Shown: piece after piece, positions 10,542 through 19,379 of the stretch | Layout: each line of letters opens with the position of its first letter | How positions within the stretch are numbered: the stretch's first letter is position 1 | Origin: Beijerinckiaceae bacterium | GTDB lineage: Bacteria; Pseudomonadota; Alphaproteobacteria; Rhizobiales; Beijerinckiaceae | NCBI GenBank assembly: GCA_025458025.1 | Contig: JALOTF010000039.1 | Location: 1 to 32,170, forward strand | Direction: 5' to 3' | Length of the DNA: 32,170 nt | The notes under the pieces: generated by a model | Database searches by the model: none | Seen by the model: the letters and a program-made list of their open reading frames with translations, nothing else | What the model was told of the DNA's origin: nothing | Translations under genes and position numbers: made by a program

Positions 10542-11483
10542 CTAGGCAGAAATACCCACCCGCTTCACTTCCCATTCGAGGGTGATGCCGGTCTTGTCGC
10601 GCACCATTGCGATGATCGCCTCGCCAAGGCCTTCGATATCCGCCGCCGTCGCGCCATCATGGGCGATCAGGAAATTCGCGTGCTTCTTCGACATTTCCGC
10701 CTGCCCGATGCGTAAGCTCAGCCCGCCGGAATCACGGATGAGCCGCCAGGAGGAATGCCCCGGCGGGTTCTTGAAGGTGGAGCCCGCCGTGCGAACCTTT
10801 GTTTCCTGATCGCGCTCGCGATGCTCCTGCACCCGCGCATTGATGGCGCGGACCTCTTCCGGATCACGCGCGAAGCCCTGGAAAACCGCTTCTGTGAAGA
10901 TCGTATCCGTGGGCACGCCACAACCGCGATAGACGAACTTCATATCCTCGGGCGTGAGGCGGATAATCTCGCCCGCGCGGGTGACGGCGGTCGCTTCCAC
11001 GAAGCGCTCGCGCGTCTCGCCTTCGATCTCCGGGTTGGTGTTGGAGCGGGTGCCCGCATTCATGCGCAAGGCACCACCGATGGAACCGGGAATGCCGAAC
11101 AGGAATTCGAGCCCGCCAATGCCCGCTTCCGCCGCCTCGATCGCCACCTTGCGATCCGCCGCGAACGCACCCGCACGAATGCGATGGCCTTCCTCGATCC
11201 GGATCTGCCCAAAGGCCTTGGGCGAAAAGCGGATTACCACCCCCGGAATGCCGCCGTCGCGGATGATCATGTTGGAGGCGAGCCCGATCACCGTCACGGG
11301 GATATCCGTGGGCAGGCGCTTCAGGAAATAGGCGAGATCATCCACATCCGCGGGCGTGAACAGCGCCTCGGCCGGGCCACCCACGCGCAGCCAGGTGAAG
11401 GCCGCCAGCGGTTCATTCGCGAGCAACCGCCCGCGCAAGCTCGGCATCAGCGCAGCGAGGCGGGCGGCAAGCGTCTCGCTCAC
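10542..11483 (-). CDS. murB: UDP-N-acetylenolpyruvoylglucosamine reductase MurB
   Basis: MurB is the FAD- and NADPH-dependent reductase that makes UDP-MurNAc, the second committed step of the peptidoglycan precursor pathway. The 313-residue protein shows the FAD-binding features WLRVGGPAE (31-39), [12 protein letters not shown] (67-78) and [16 protein letters not shown] (130-145). The active site shows YRGC near 185-188 and the catalytic Ser235 in AGSTFKNP. The ATG overlaps the murC stop by four bases (ATGA), so the two are translationally coupled. The stop is followed by 139 nt before ddl, the stretch that contains the G tract. Confidence 0.97.
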   Translation of the reverse strand: MSETLAARLAALMPSLRGRLLANEPLAAFTWLRVGGPAEALFTPADVDDLAYFLKRLPTDIPVTVIGLASNMIIRDGGIPGVVIRFSPKAFGQIRIEEGHRIRAGAFAADRKVAIEAAEAGIGGLEFLFGIPGSIGGALRMNAGTRSNTNPEIEGETRERFVEATAVTRAGEIIRLTPEDMKFVYRGCGVPTDTIFTEAVFQGFARDPEEVRAINARVQEHRERDQETKVRTAGSTFKNPPGHSSWRLIRDSGGLSLRIGQAEMSKKHANFLIAHDGATAADIEGLGEAIIAMVRDKTGITLEWEVKRVGISA

Positions 11484-12904
11484 GAAGGTTTCCCCGCGAG
11501 TTCACCCGGCAAGGCATAGGCCCAGTTGGTGATGGTGCCTGCACCGAGGCAGACGACATAATCGCCGGACTTGGCAATGCTGGCGACATGGCCCGCGAGC
11601 TTGTCAGCGCCCTCCAGCGCGATCACATGGCGATGCCCGCGCGCCTTGATGGCCGCGACGAGATCATCCCGCGAGGCGCCTTCAATGGGACTCTCGCCCG
11701 CCGAATAGACATCGGCCACGATCACGCTATCGGCATCGTTGAAGCAGGCCGCGAAATCCGAGAACAGCGATTGCAACCGCGTGTAGCGATGCGGCTGCAC
11801 CACCGCCACCACCTTGCCCTTGGTGGAGGCGCGCGCAGCCCGCAGCACGGCGGCAATCTCCACCGGATGATGGCCGTAATCGTCGAAAATCTGAACGCCG
11901 TTCCATTCGCCGGTCTTGGTGAAACGGCGCTTCACGCCCGCGAACCCGGCGAGCGCGTTGCGGATCACATCCACCTTCACGCCCAACTCATGCGCCACGG
12001 CAATCGCGGCGGTCGCGTTCAGCGCGTTATGATGGCCCGGCATGGGCATCATCAGGTCGGGCACGAGCGTCACCTGTCCGGTCTTGCGATCGCGGATTTC
12101 TAGGCTGAAGCGGCTCTGGCCGCCGGTGAGGTCGATGTTCTTCACACAGAAATCGGCCTGCGGGTTCTCGCCATAGGTGATGACCCGGCGATCCTCGATT
12201 CCGCCCACGAGATCCTGCACGGTCGGATGGTCGAGGCACATAACGGCAAAACCGTAGAACGGCAGGTTATCCACCAGCTGGCGGAACGCCTTCTTGATGG
12301 CATCAAAGGTGCCGAAATGGTCAAGATGCTCGGGGTCGATATTGGTGATGATCGCCACATCCGCCGGCAGCTTCAGGAAGGTCCCGTCGCTCTCGTCGGC
12401 CTCCACCACCATCCAATCGCCATTGCCGAGGCGCGCATTGGTGCCATAGGCGTTGATGATGCCGCCATTGATGACCGTGGGATCGAACCCCGCCTTGTCG
12501 AGAAGGGTGGCCACGAGGCTGGTTGTCGTGGTCTTGCCATGCGTGCCGGCAATGGCCACGCAGGAGCGGAACCGCATGATCTCCGCGAGCATCTCCGCAC
12601 GACGCACCACGGGAATGCGCTGCTCACGCGCGGCGGCAAGTTCGGGGTTGTCGCGCCGGATCGCGGTGGAAACCACCACCACCGCTGCCTTGCCGAGGTT
12701 TTCCGCCTTGTGGCCCACGAAGCAGGTGATGCCCTGCTCGCGCAGGCGCTTCACATTGGCGTTGTCCGCCGCATCCGAACCCTGCACGGTGTAGCCGAAT
12801 TTCGCGAGTACCTCGGCAATACCGGACATGCCGATGCCGCCAATCCCGATGAAATGGATCGGGCCGGTTTCGCGCGGGATTTTCGTAGCTCTGGTGGCTG
12901 GCAT
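11480..12904 (-). CDS. murC: UDP-N-acetylmuramate--L-alanine ligase MurC
   Basis: MurC adds L-alanine to UDP-MurNAc with ATP, the first amino acid of the stem peptide. From the ATG at 12904 it has 474 residues, normal for alphaproteobacteria. It shows the N-terminal Rossmann motif [11 protein letters not shown] (18-28), the Mur-ligase P-loop GTHGKTTTT (120-128), and the central-domain DESDGTFL and DPEHLDHFG stretches. The frame is open up to 12985, but that extension is Pro/Arg-rich and unlike the family, and it would overlap the hairpin in the gap. The stop overlaps murB by four bases. The 96-nt gap to murG is unusual in this tight cluster. Confidence 0.96.
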   Translation of the reverse strand: MPATRATKIPRETGPIHFIGIGGIGMSGIAEVLAKFGYTVQGSDAADNANVKRLREQGITCFVGHKAENLGKAAVVVVSTAIRRDNPELAAAREQRIPVVRRAEMLAEIMRFRSCVAIAGTHGKTTTTSLVATLLDKAGFDPTVINGGIINAYGTNARLGNGDWMVVEADESDGTFLKLPADVAIITNIDPEHLDHFGTFDAIKKAFRQLVDNLPFYGFAVMCLDHPTVQDLVGGIEDRRVITYGENPQADFCVKNIDLTGGQSRFSLEIRDRKTGQVTLVPDLMMPMPGHHNALNATAAIAVAHELGVKVDVIRNALAGFAGVKRRFTKTGEWNGVQIFDDYGHHPVEIAAVLRAARASTKGKVVAVVQPHRYTRLQSLFSDFAACFNDADSVIVADVYSAGESPIEGASRDDLVAAIKARGHRHVIALEGADKLAGHVASIAKSGDYVVCLGAGTITNWAYALPGELAGKPS

Positions 12905-12958
12905 TTCTGGCAACAGTCTTTTCGTGGGAACGGGAACGCTGGGACGCCGAGGGCGACA

Positions 12959-12988
12959 CGCGGGCGAATCCGCCCGCGAAAACACGCG
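12959..12988 (-). other. Strong hairpin in the murG-murC gap, with an alternative pairing
   Basis: A perfect 8-bp stem with a 4-nt loop (CGCGGGCG, loop GATT, CGCCCGCG on the minus strand) occupies 12959-12978. Just upstream on the same strand a second CCGCG at about 12984-12988 could pair instead with the left arm through CGCGG. The two pairings exclude each other. No T tract follows. It lies 54 nt before the murC start. Confidence 0.55.
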
Positions 12989-13000
12989 GTTTTTGCCCTA

Positions 13001-14110
13001 TCAGCCGTTTGCGCGGTTGGAAAGCACGGAAAACACATGCCTTGCGAGCCGCGAGGCCGCATCCGAGATGCCGATGCTCTTCGCCTTCGCGGCCATCTCG
13101 GTCAGGCGCTCCGGGTTCGACATCTTGCGCTCGAGGATCTCCGCCAGCGAGACGGGCGTGAAGGCGCTCTGCGGCACAGCCAGCGCGCCACCCGCCGCGA
13201 CGATCACCGCCGCATTCGTCGCCTGATCCTGATCGAGCGAGCCCGGCAAAGGCACAAGAATGGAGGGCCTGCCAATAACGGAGAGTTCCGTCACGGTCAT
13301 CGCACCGGCGCGGGCAATCACGAGATGTGCATGGGCAATGCGATGGGGCAGATCGGTGAAGAACGGCGCGACCTCATGCTTCACACCGAGGGCATCGTAG
13401 ATTTTCGCAACGCGCGTCACATCTTCCTCGCGCGCCTGCTGCACGATGCTGAGCCGCGAGCGGAGTTCGAGCGATATCTGCTGCATCGCTGCGGGCACCA
13501 CCTCGCTCATCACGCGGGCACCAAGACTGCCACCGAAGACGAGCAGGTTCAGCACGCCGTCCTTCTCGGGCGCATGGAATTCGCTCTCGGCCGCCAGCAG
13601 CACCGGCTTGCGCACGGGGTTGCCGGAAAACACGGTCTTCTCCGGCCATTCCGGATGCGGCACGGGGAACCCGGTGGCGATCAACGTGGCGCGCTTCGCC
13701 AGAAACCGGTTCGCGCGGCCCATCACGGCATTGGCTTCATGCAGGATGGTGGGAATACCCTTCATGGATGCCGCGAGCACCGGCGGCACGGTTGGATAGC
13801 CCCCGAAGCCCACGACCACATCCGGCTTCAACCGACTGATGAGCGCGCGTGCTTCAAGCGTGCCTTTCGCGAGCTTCAGTGCGCCGATCGCCTTCGCGAT
13901 GATGCCCGTACCGGTCACTGTTCCAGCCGTCAGCGTGGAAACCTCGCCGGGGAAACGCTTGGCCCAGTCACCGCTCGCGATGCGTTCATCGGTGACCAGC
14001 GCCGTGCGGCAGCCGCGATTGACGAGTTCGGTCGCCAGCGCCTCGGCGGGGAAGAGGTGCCCGCCGGTTCCACCGGCCGCGAGCAGGATGAGCGGCTTCG
14101 CCTCAGGCAT
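13001..14110 (-). CDS. murG: UDP-GlcNAc:lipid I N-acetylglucosaminyltransferase MurG
   Basis: MurG transfers GlcNAc onto lipid I to form lipid II at the inner face of the cytoplasmic membrane. From the ATG at 14110 it has 369 residues. It shows the GT-B N-terminal motif AAGGTGGHLFPA (11-22), the second glycine loop GGYPTVP, the FGGSLGARV loop between the domains, and the donor-sugar site RAGAMTVTELSVIGRPSILVP. The frame extends 10 codons further, but the family N terminus begins at MPEAKPLILL. The start lies 8 nt inside ftsW, indicating coupled translation. Its product feeds FtsW and FtsI encoded in the same cluster. Confidence 0.97.
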   Translation of the reverse strand: MPEAKPLILLAAGGTGGHLFPAEALATELVNRGCRTALVTDERIASGDWAKRFPGEVSTLTAGTVTGTGIIAKAIGALKLAKGTLEARALISRLKPDVVVGFGGYPTVPPVLAASMKGIPTILHEANAVMGRANRFLAKRATLIATGFPVPHPEWPEKTVFSGNPVRKPVLLAAESEFHAPEKDGVLNLLVFGGSLGARVMSEVVPAAMQQISLELRSRLSIVQQAREEDVTRVAKIYDALGVKHEVAPFFTDLPHRIAHAHLVIARAGAMTVTELSVIGRPSILVPLPGSLDQDQATNAAVIVAAGGALAVPQSAFTPVSLAEILERKMSNPERLTEMAAKAKSIGISDAASRLARHVFSVLSNRANG

Positions 14111-15275
14111 GGGCAGGCTCCCCGGCAGGCGGCGCGCCATAGGCCTGATGCCGCTCGATGAGGCTCGATTTCGGGCGGCGGCGCGTGACAGCCAGCAACA
14201 TGCCTGCCGCGAGGCCCACGGAAATCAGCGACGACCCGCCATAGGAAAGGAACGGCAACGTCATGCCTTTGGGCGGGATGAGGTTGAGGTTCACTGCCAT
14301 GTTGATGAAGCTCTGGAGGCCAAAGAGCATCACGAGGCCCGCCGCCGCGATGCGGCTGAACGGATCGGTATTCTCCCGCGCGAGGATGAGCCCGCGGATG
14401 ACGATGAAGGCGAAGAGCGCCACCACCATCAGGCAGACGATCGCGCCATATTCCTCGCCGATCACCGCAAAGAGGAAGTCCGTATGGCTCTCGGGCAGGC
14501 TGCGCTTCACCGTGCCCTCGCCCGGGCCGCGGCCCAGCCAGCCGCCCTGGAAGAAGCTTTCCAGCGCCTGGTCGGTGTTGAAGGTGTCGGCATCGCCCTT
14601 GTTGAGGAAGCGGTTGATGCGGTCCGTCGCATGGTCGAGGAAGCGATAGGCGAGGAAGAGGCCCAGCGCGCCCAGCCCCATCAGGCCCAGCACCCAGAGG
14701 ATATGGAGGCCGGTGAGGAAGAACATCGCTGACCACACTGCCGAGACGAGGATCGTCTGGCCGAGGTCCGGCTGGCGGATCAGCGGCACGGTGACCGCCG
14801 CAAGCAGACCGAAGGCGATCACCAGCGGCAGAAGTGCCAGATCCTTGCGCTCCATGGCCTGCGAGAACGCCCAGGCGCTCATCACCACAAAGGCCGGCTT
14901 CACGATTTCCGAGGGTTGCAGGTTGAAGCCGCCGACGAAGATCCAGCGTTTGGCGCCCTTGATCTCCGTGCCGATGAACAGCGTGGAGATCACCAAAGTC
15001 AGCCCGACCAGAAAAACAAGAAGCGCCAGCCGTCGCACGAGGCGCGGCGGCAGGAAGGATGTGCCGATCATGAGAATGCCGGCAATGACGAGGAAGAACA
15101 CCTGCCGGTTCACGAAATGGAACGTCGAAAGCCCCAGCTTGCTCGCGACAGGCGGGTAGGCCGCAAGCCCGAACAGGATGCCCGCCACCATCAGCGTCGC
15201 GAACGAGAACAGGAGCCAACGGTCGATGGTCCACCACCATTCGCCGAAGGGCGTGCGCTCTGCGCGGCTGACCAT
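14103..15275 (-). CDS. ftsW: SEDS peptidoglycan glycosyltransferase FtsW
   Basis: FtsW is the SEDS-family polymerase that builds septal glycan strands from lipid II together with FtsI. The 390-residue protein has about ten hydrophobic membrane segments. It shows SEDS signatures: GAKRWIFVGGFNLQPSEIVK, QPDLGQTILV, ESHTDFLFAVIGEEYG, and the last-helix GMTLPFLSYGGSS. The ATG at 15275 has GGAGGT directly upstream, which rules out the GTG 12 nt earlier as the start because it would overlap that site. It overlaps murG by 8 nt at its end and follows murD after 57 nt. Confidence 0.97.
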   Translation of the reverse strand: MVSRAERTPFGEWWWTIDRWLLFSFATLMVAGILFGLAAYPPVASKLGLSTFHFVNRQVFFLVIAGILMIGTSFLPPRLVRRLALLVFLVGLTLVISTLFIGTEIKGAKRWIFVGGFNLQPSEIVKPAFVVMSAWAFSQAMERKDLALLPLVIAFGLLAAVTVPLIRQPDLGQTILVSAVWSAMFFLTGLHILWVLGLMGLGALGLFLAYRFLDHATDRINRFLNKGDADTFNTDQALESFFQGGWLGRGPGEGTVKRSLPESHTDFLFAVIGEEYGAIVCLMVVALFAFIVIRGLILARENTDPFSRIAAAGLVMLFGLQSFINMAVNLNLIPPKGMTLPFLSYGGSSLISVGLAAGMLLAVTRRRPKSSLIERHQAYGAPPAGEPAHA

Positions 15276-15279
15276 CCCG

Positions 15280-15285
15280 ACCTCC
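15280..15285 (-). promoter_or_regulatory. Ribosome binding site of ftsW
   Basis: GGAGGT on the minus strand lies 4 nt before the ATG at 15275. It decides the start codon against the in-frame GTG at 15287. Confidence 0.7.
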
Positions 15286-15332
15286 ACCTTTCACGCTGGC
15301 CCGCACTGGCGGAGCGCGAAAGGCGCTGCCGC

Positions 15333-16724
15333 TCACAGGGGCCGGAAACCCGGCAATGCCGAAACGAGGTCGCGGAAGATTCGTCCCCGCACCTCGAAAT
15401 TCGGAAACTGGTCAAATGACGCGCAAGAGGGTGAAAGAAGGATTACCGGCTCCGCAAAATCGCTGGCATTGGCATCCTCGGCGGCCTGTTTCACCGCGGC
15501 TTCCAGCGTACCCGCGATAACATGCGGCACGGATGAACCCAGCGTTTTCGCGAAGCTCTCGGCGGCATCGCCAATGAGATACGCCTTAGCGACGCGCGGG
15601 AAGAGGGGCACGAGATCGGCAATGCCCCCGGCCTTCGCCTTGCCACCACAGATCCAGAAGAGGCCATTCTCGAAAGCGAGCAAGGCCTTTTCGGTCGAAT
15701 CGGCGTTGGTGGCCTTGGAATCGTTGATCGCCAGCGCCTTCCCCACCCGCCCGATCTGCTCCATGCGATGCGCAAGACCGGGGAAGGTCGAAAGGCCGTT
15801 CTGGATCACCTCGCGCGGCACGGAGAGCTGCAGGCAGGCCGCCACCGCCGCCGCTGCGTTCTGCCCGTTATGCGCGCCGCGCAGCGAGCCGATGCCGTTG
15901 AGATCGGCCAGCGTCTCGCCATGATTGTTGGTGATGGCCCGGCCTGAGACATGGATAGAAGCGCCATGCTTCGCCACGACCGAGATCGTCACGGTGCGCC
16001 CACCGGCCTTCGCATGGCGCATGGCGATGGCTTCGGAGGCGGGATCATCCGCGCCGACAATCGCGATCTGCGCGGGCGTGATCATCCGCTCCTTCACCGC
16101 GGCGTAATGATCGAACGTGCCGTGCCGGTCGATATGATCGGGCGAGAGGTTGAGGTGGATGCCAATGGTTGGCGAAATCGTGGGCGCAAGGTCGATCTGG
16201 TAGGACGAGCATTCGAGCACATGCACACGGCGCGGGGCATCCGCCGCCGCCGGCTCCAGCTCCAGCACGGGCGTGCCGATATTCCCGCCCATCTGCGCAT
16301 CAAAACCCGCTTCCCGCAGAAGATGCGCGACCAACGCCGTGGTCGTGGATTTGCCGTTCGTGCCGGTGATGCAGACCACGAGGGAATCCGGCGCGCGCCG
16401 GGCCCTCTCGCGGAAGAAGAGATCGACATCGCCGATCACCGGCACCATGAAGGCATGCGCGAGTTTCACGCTCCAATGCGGCTCCGGGTGCGTCAGCGGC
16501 ACGCCCGGTGAAAGCACGAGAGCGGCCACGGATTTCCAGTCGAGTTCGCGCAGATCCGCCGCATGGAGGCCCGTCGCACGCGCCTTCTCGATGGCCGCGG
16601 GGGAATCATCCCAGACGGTGACATCCGCGCCACCGGCGACCAGCGCCTTGGCGGTGGCCATACCCGAGCCACCAAGGCCAAACAGCGCGACCTTCCGGTC
16701 GCGATAGCTTTCCACGGGAATCAT
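15333..16724 (-). CDS. murD: UDP-N-acetylmuramoyl-L-alanine--D-glutamate ligase MurD
   Basis: MurD adds D-glutamate to UDP-MurNAc-L-Ala with ATP. From the ATG at 16724 the protein has 463 residues. It shows the N-terminal ALFGLGGSGMA (13-23), the ATP loop GTNGKSTTT (121-129), the Mur-ligase HLNLSPDHIDRH stretch, and the C-terminal INDSKATNADS motif typical of MurD. An upstream in-frame ATG at 16769 exists, but the extra 15 residues are merely the translation of an intergenic palindromic repeat (LDRRVRPDDDK). AGGGGG lies a few bases before 16724. It is followed by ftsW after 57 nt. Confidence 0.96.
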   Translation of the reverse strand: MIPVESYRDRKVALFGLGGSGMATAKALVAGGADVTVWDDSPAAIEKARATGLHAADLRELDWKSVAALVLSPGVPLTHPEPHWSVKLAHAFMVPVIGDVDLFFRERARRAPDSLVVCITGTNGKSTTTALVAHLLREAGFDAQMGGNIGTPVLELEPAAADAPRRVHVLECSSYQIDLAPTISPTIGIHLNLSPDHIDRHGTFDHYAAVKERMITPAQIAIVGADDPASEAIAMRHAKAGGRTVTISVVAKHGASIHVSGRAITNNHGETLADLNGIGSLRGAHNGQNAAAAVAACLQLSVPREVIQNGLSTFPGLAHRMEQIGRVGKALAINDSKATNADSTEKALLAFENGLFWICGGKAKAGGIADLVPLFPRVAKAYLIGDAAESFAKTLGSSVPHVIAGTLEAAVKQAAEDANASDFAEPVILLSPSCASFDQFPNFEVRGRIFRDLVSALPGFRPL

Positions 16725-16734
16725 CGATGCCCCC

Positions 16735-16765
16735 TTGTCATCGTCGGGCCTGACCCGACGATCCA
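16735..16765 (-). repeat. REP-like palindromic repeat, copy A1
   Basis: On the minus strand this reads TGGAT, then a 9-bp stem ATCGTCGGG/CCCGACGAT around a 5-nt loop TCAGG (stem bases 16740-16762), then GACAA. It resembles palindromes scattered through Rhizobiales genomes, judging from memory. It pairs with copy A2 in divergent orientation. Confidence 0.75.
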
Positions 16766-16790
16766 GCAACTCAACGCTTAGAGAGAAAAA

Positions 16791-16821
16791 TGGATGGCCG
16801 GGTCAAGCCCGGCCATGACAA
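16791..16821 (+). repeat. REP-like palindromic repeat, copy A2
   Basis: On the plus strand it has the same layout as A1: a TGGAT head, a 9-bp stem ATGGCCGGG/CCCGGCCAT around a 5-nt loop TCAAG (16794-16816), and a GACAA tail. The stem differs from A1 at positions 3 and 5, with matching changes on the opposite arm. The heads of A1 and A2 face each other across 25 nt. Confidence 0.75.
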
Positions 16822-16837
16822 AGCGCAAGGTTGGCGA

Positions 16838-17920
16838 TCAGCGCAGCTTCAGCGTCGCAAGGCCGATCAGCGCCAACACCACCGCGATGATCCAGAAGCG
16901 GATGACGACCTGCGGCTCCTTCCACCCCTTTTTCTCGTAATGATGGTGGATCGGCGCCATGCGGAACACACGTTTGCCCGTGAGCTTGAACGAGGCGACC
17001 TGGATGATCACGCTCATTGCTTCAAGCACGAAAAGCCCGCCGACAACCGCGAAGACGATCTCGTGCTTCGTCGCCACCGCGACCGAACCGAGAAGCCCAC
17101 CGAGCGCGAGGCTGCCCGTATCGCCCATGAAGACCTGCGCCGGCGGCGCATTGAACCAGAGGAAGCCCAATCCGGCACCGATCACGGCCCCGAGCAGCAC
17201 GGAGAGTTCACCCACACGCGGCACGAAATGGATCTGCAGGTAATTCGCGAAGATCGCATTGCCCGCGAGATACGCGATGAAACCGAAGGTCGCAGCCGCG
17301 ATCATCACCGGCACGATGGCCAAGCCATCGAGACCATCGGTGAGGTTCACGGCATTGCCCGCGCCGATAATCACCACCATGCCGAACACGATGAAGAACA
17401 TGCCGAGATCGATCAGCACGTCCTTGAAGACCGGGATCGCCACCTTGGTGGCCAAGGCGGTGGGGAAATAGAGGCTCATCACATAGCAGGCGATGCCCGC
17501 GATGATCGCCTCCAACGCCAGCCGCGAGCGGCCCGAAAACCCCTTGTGCGATTGCTTCGTCACCTTGAGGTAATCGTCATAAAAGCCGATCATCCCAAAG
17601 CCGAGCGTCACACCCAGCACGCACCAGACGTAAGGGTTGGTGAGGTTTGTCCAGAGCAGCGTCGAGAACAGGAACCCCGCGAGGATCATCAGCCCGCCCA
17701 TGGTCGGCGTGCCGCGCTTCAGCAGGTGAGTTTCCGGCCCATCCTCACGGATCGGCTGGCCCTTGCCCTGCTTCACGCGCAGCAGGTTGATGATGGCCGG
17801 TCCGAAGAACAGCACGAAGAACAGGGCCGTCACCGTCGCGGCACCGGCGCGGAAGGTGAGGTAGCGAAACACGTTCAGCGCGTTGAAGCTGGCGCTGAAT
17901 TCCGAAAGCCAGAAGAACAT
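16838..17920 (-). CDS. mraY: Phospho-N-acetylmuramoyl-pentapeptide transferase MraY
   Basis: MraY moves phospho-MurNAc-pentapeptide onto undecaprenyl phosphate, making lipid I in the cytoplasmic membrane. The 360-residue length and about ten hydrophobic segments are those of the family. Conserved cytoplasmic loops are visible: KRGTPTMGG (68-76), the aspartates of GFYDDYLK (112-119), [10 protein letters not shown] (192-201) with Asp195 and Asp198, [12 protein letters not shown], and the histidine cluster HHHYEKKGW. The ATG at 17920 is preceded by GAGGGG, and the gene follows murF after 16 nt. A 113-nt gap with a pair of palindromic repeats separates it from murD. Confidence 0.98.
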   Translation of the reverse strand: MFFWLSEFSASFNALNVFRYLTFRAGAATVTALFFVLFFGPAIINLLRVKQGKGQPIREDGPETHLLKRGTPTMGGLMILAGFLFSTLLWTNLTNPYVWCVLGVTLGFGMIGFYDDYLKVTKQSHKGFSGRSRLALEAIIAGIACYVMSLYFPTALATKVAIPVFKDVLIDLGMFFIVFGMVVIIGAGNAVNLTDGLDGLAIVPVMIAAATFGFIAYLAGNAIFANYLQIHFVPRVGELSVLLGAVIGAGLGFLWFNAPPAQVFMGDTGSLALGGLLGSVAVATKHEIVFAVVGGLFVLEAMSVIIQVASFKLTGKRVFRMAPIHHHYEKKGWKEPQVVIRFWIIAVVLALIGLATLKLR

Positions 17921-17936
17921 TCTTGTCCGTCCCCTC

Positions 17937-19379
17937 TCAGGCCTCTTCGGCCTCGGCCATGGGCTTTGCCGGGTAGCGATCCTTGATCGCCTTCACGATG
18001 CGGCCCATGCGGCTCCCCAGAGAGCCCTTCACCATCACCACGTCGCCCGGCTGCAGGCTCGCGAGCACAGCCGGTTCGAGCGCTTCGGAATTCTCCGCAT
18101 AAGCGCCACGGCGCTCGGCAGGCAAGGCCTGCCACAGGCTCTTCATCAGTGGCCCACAGGCGAAAACGAGATCGATATCCTGCGCGAGCACCGCTTCATC
18201 GAGCCCGGCATGCAGGTTCGGCCCTTCCGGCCCGAGTTCCAGCATGTCACCCATCACCGCGATACGCCGCCCGCGAAGGCCGCGCGGCATCGAGCCGGTG
18301 ACCGCGAGCGCCGCGCGCATCGAGGAGGGGTTCGCGTTGTAGCTCTCGTCGATGAGCGTGAAGGTGCCGGCACCCGTCTCCAGCGACACGCGCCGACCGC
18401 GCCCCTCAACGGTCGTGAATTCCTGCAAGGAGAGCGCGGCCAGCGCAAGATCGGCGCCGATCGCATGGACCGCCGCTAGCACCGCCAGCGAGTTCATCGC
18501 GAGGTGCCGGCCCGGCGCGCCAAGCCGATAGGTCACCGGCATGCCGAAGACATCCGCCGAGACAGTCGAGAAATCCGGATCAAGATGGATATGCGTGAGG
18601 CGCACATCCGCGCCCTCGCTGGAGCCGAAGCGGATGACGCGACCCGCGCGACCCGCGCCGGCATGCGCCGCGAGGCGCTGGGCATGCGGGTTATCGGCGT
18701 TGATGATGGCGACGCCCCCCGGTTCCAGCCCGGCAAAAATCTCGCCCTTGGCATCGGCGATGCCCTGAATCGAGCGGAATTGCGCAAGATGCACCGGCTC
18801 CACCGTAGTGATGATCGCCACTTCCGGGCGCACCATGGATGTGAGCGGCAGGATCTCGAACGGGTTCGACATGCCGATTTCGAAGACGCCGTAGGCCATG
18901 CCGCGCGGCATACGCGCGAGCGTGAGCGGCACGCCCCAATGGTTGTTGTAGGAGGCGACCGAGGCATGCGTGGCCCCCTGCCGCGCGAACACCGTGCGCA
19001 GCATCTCCTTCGTGGAAGTCTTGCCGACCGAACCCGTGACCGCGACCACGCGGCCCTTCATTTCGGTGCGGCGATGGATGCCCATGCGCTCAAGGCTTGC
19101 GAGCACATCTTCGACGATGATCAGCCGCGCATCGGCACCGAAAGCATCGGCATGGGCGCGATCCACAACGGCTGCCGCAGCCCCCTTGTCGAGCGCAGCG
19201 GCCACGAATTCATGCCCGTCGCGCGCCTCGCCCTTGATGGCGAAGAACAGGGCATTCTCTTCTAGCGTGCGCGTGTCGATGGAAATGGAGGTGACGTTGC
19301 CCACCGGCCCGCGCGCTTCCCCGCTCAGCACGCTCGCGAGTTCGTCAGCCCGCCACAGGGTCAAGCCCAGAGAGTTCAT
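17937..19379 (-). CDS. murF: UDP-MurNAc-tripeptide:D-Ala-D-Ala ligase MurF
   Basis: MurF joins the D-Ala-D-Ala made by Ddl to the UDP-MurNAc-tripeptide, finishing the soluble precursor. The 480-residue protein shows the N-terminal uridine-binding region with [18 protein letters not shown], the P-loop [11 protein letters not shown] (116-126), [14 protein letters not shown], and the MurF motif [15 protein letters not shown]. The start overlaps the murE stop by four bases (ATGA), so translation is coupled. mraY follows 16 nt after its stop. No anomaly is apparent. Confidence 0.97.
   Translation of the reverse strand: MNSLGLTLWRADELASVLSGEARGPVGNVTSISIDTRTLEENALFFAIKGEARDGHEFVAAALDKGAAAAVVDRAHADAFGADARLIIVEDVLASLERMGIHRRTEMKGRVVAVTGSVGKTSTKEMLRTVFARQGATHASVASYNNHWGVPLTLARMPRGMAYGVFEIGMSNPFEILPLTSMVRPEVAIITTVEPVHLAQFRSIQGIADAKGEIFAGLEPGGVAIINADNPHAQRLAAHAGAGRAGRVIRFGSSEGADVRLTHIHLDPDFSTVSADVFGMPVTYRLGAPGRHLAMNSLAVLAAVHAIGADLALAALSLQEFTTVEGRGRRVSLETGAGTFTLIDESYNANPSSMRAALAVTGSMPRGLRGRRIAVMGDMLELGPEGPNLHAGLDEAVLAQDIDLVFACGPLMKSLWQALPAERRGAYAENSEALEPAVLASLQPGDVVMVKGSLGSRMGRIVKAIKDRYPAKPMAEAEEA

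Noticed and set aside
16725-16769. Extended murD start at 16769
   Set aside because: The extra 15 residues are the translation of the palindromic repeat, and a ribosome site lies before 16724.
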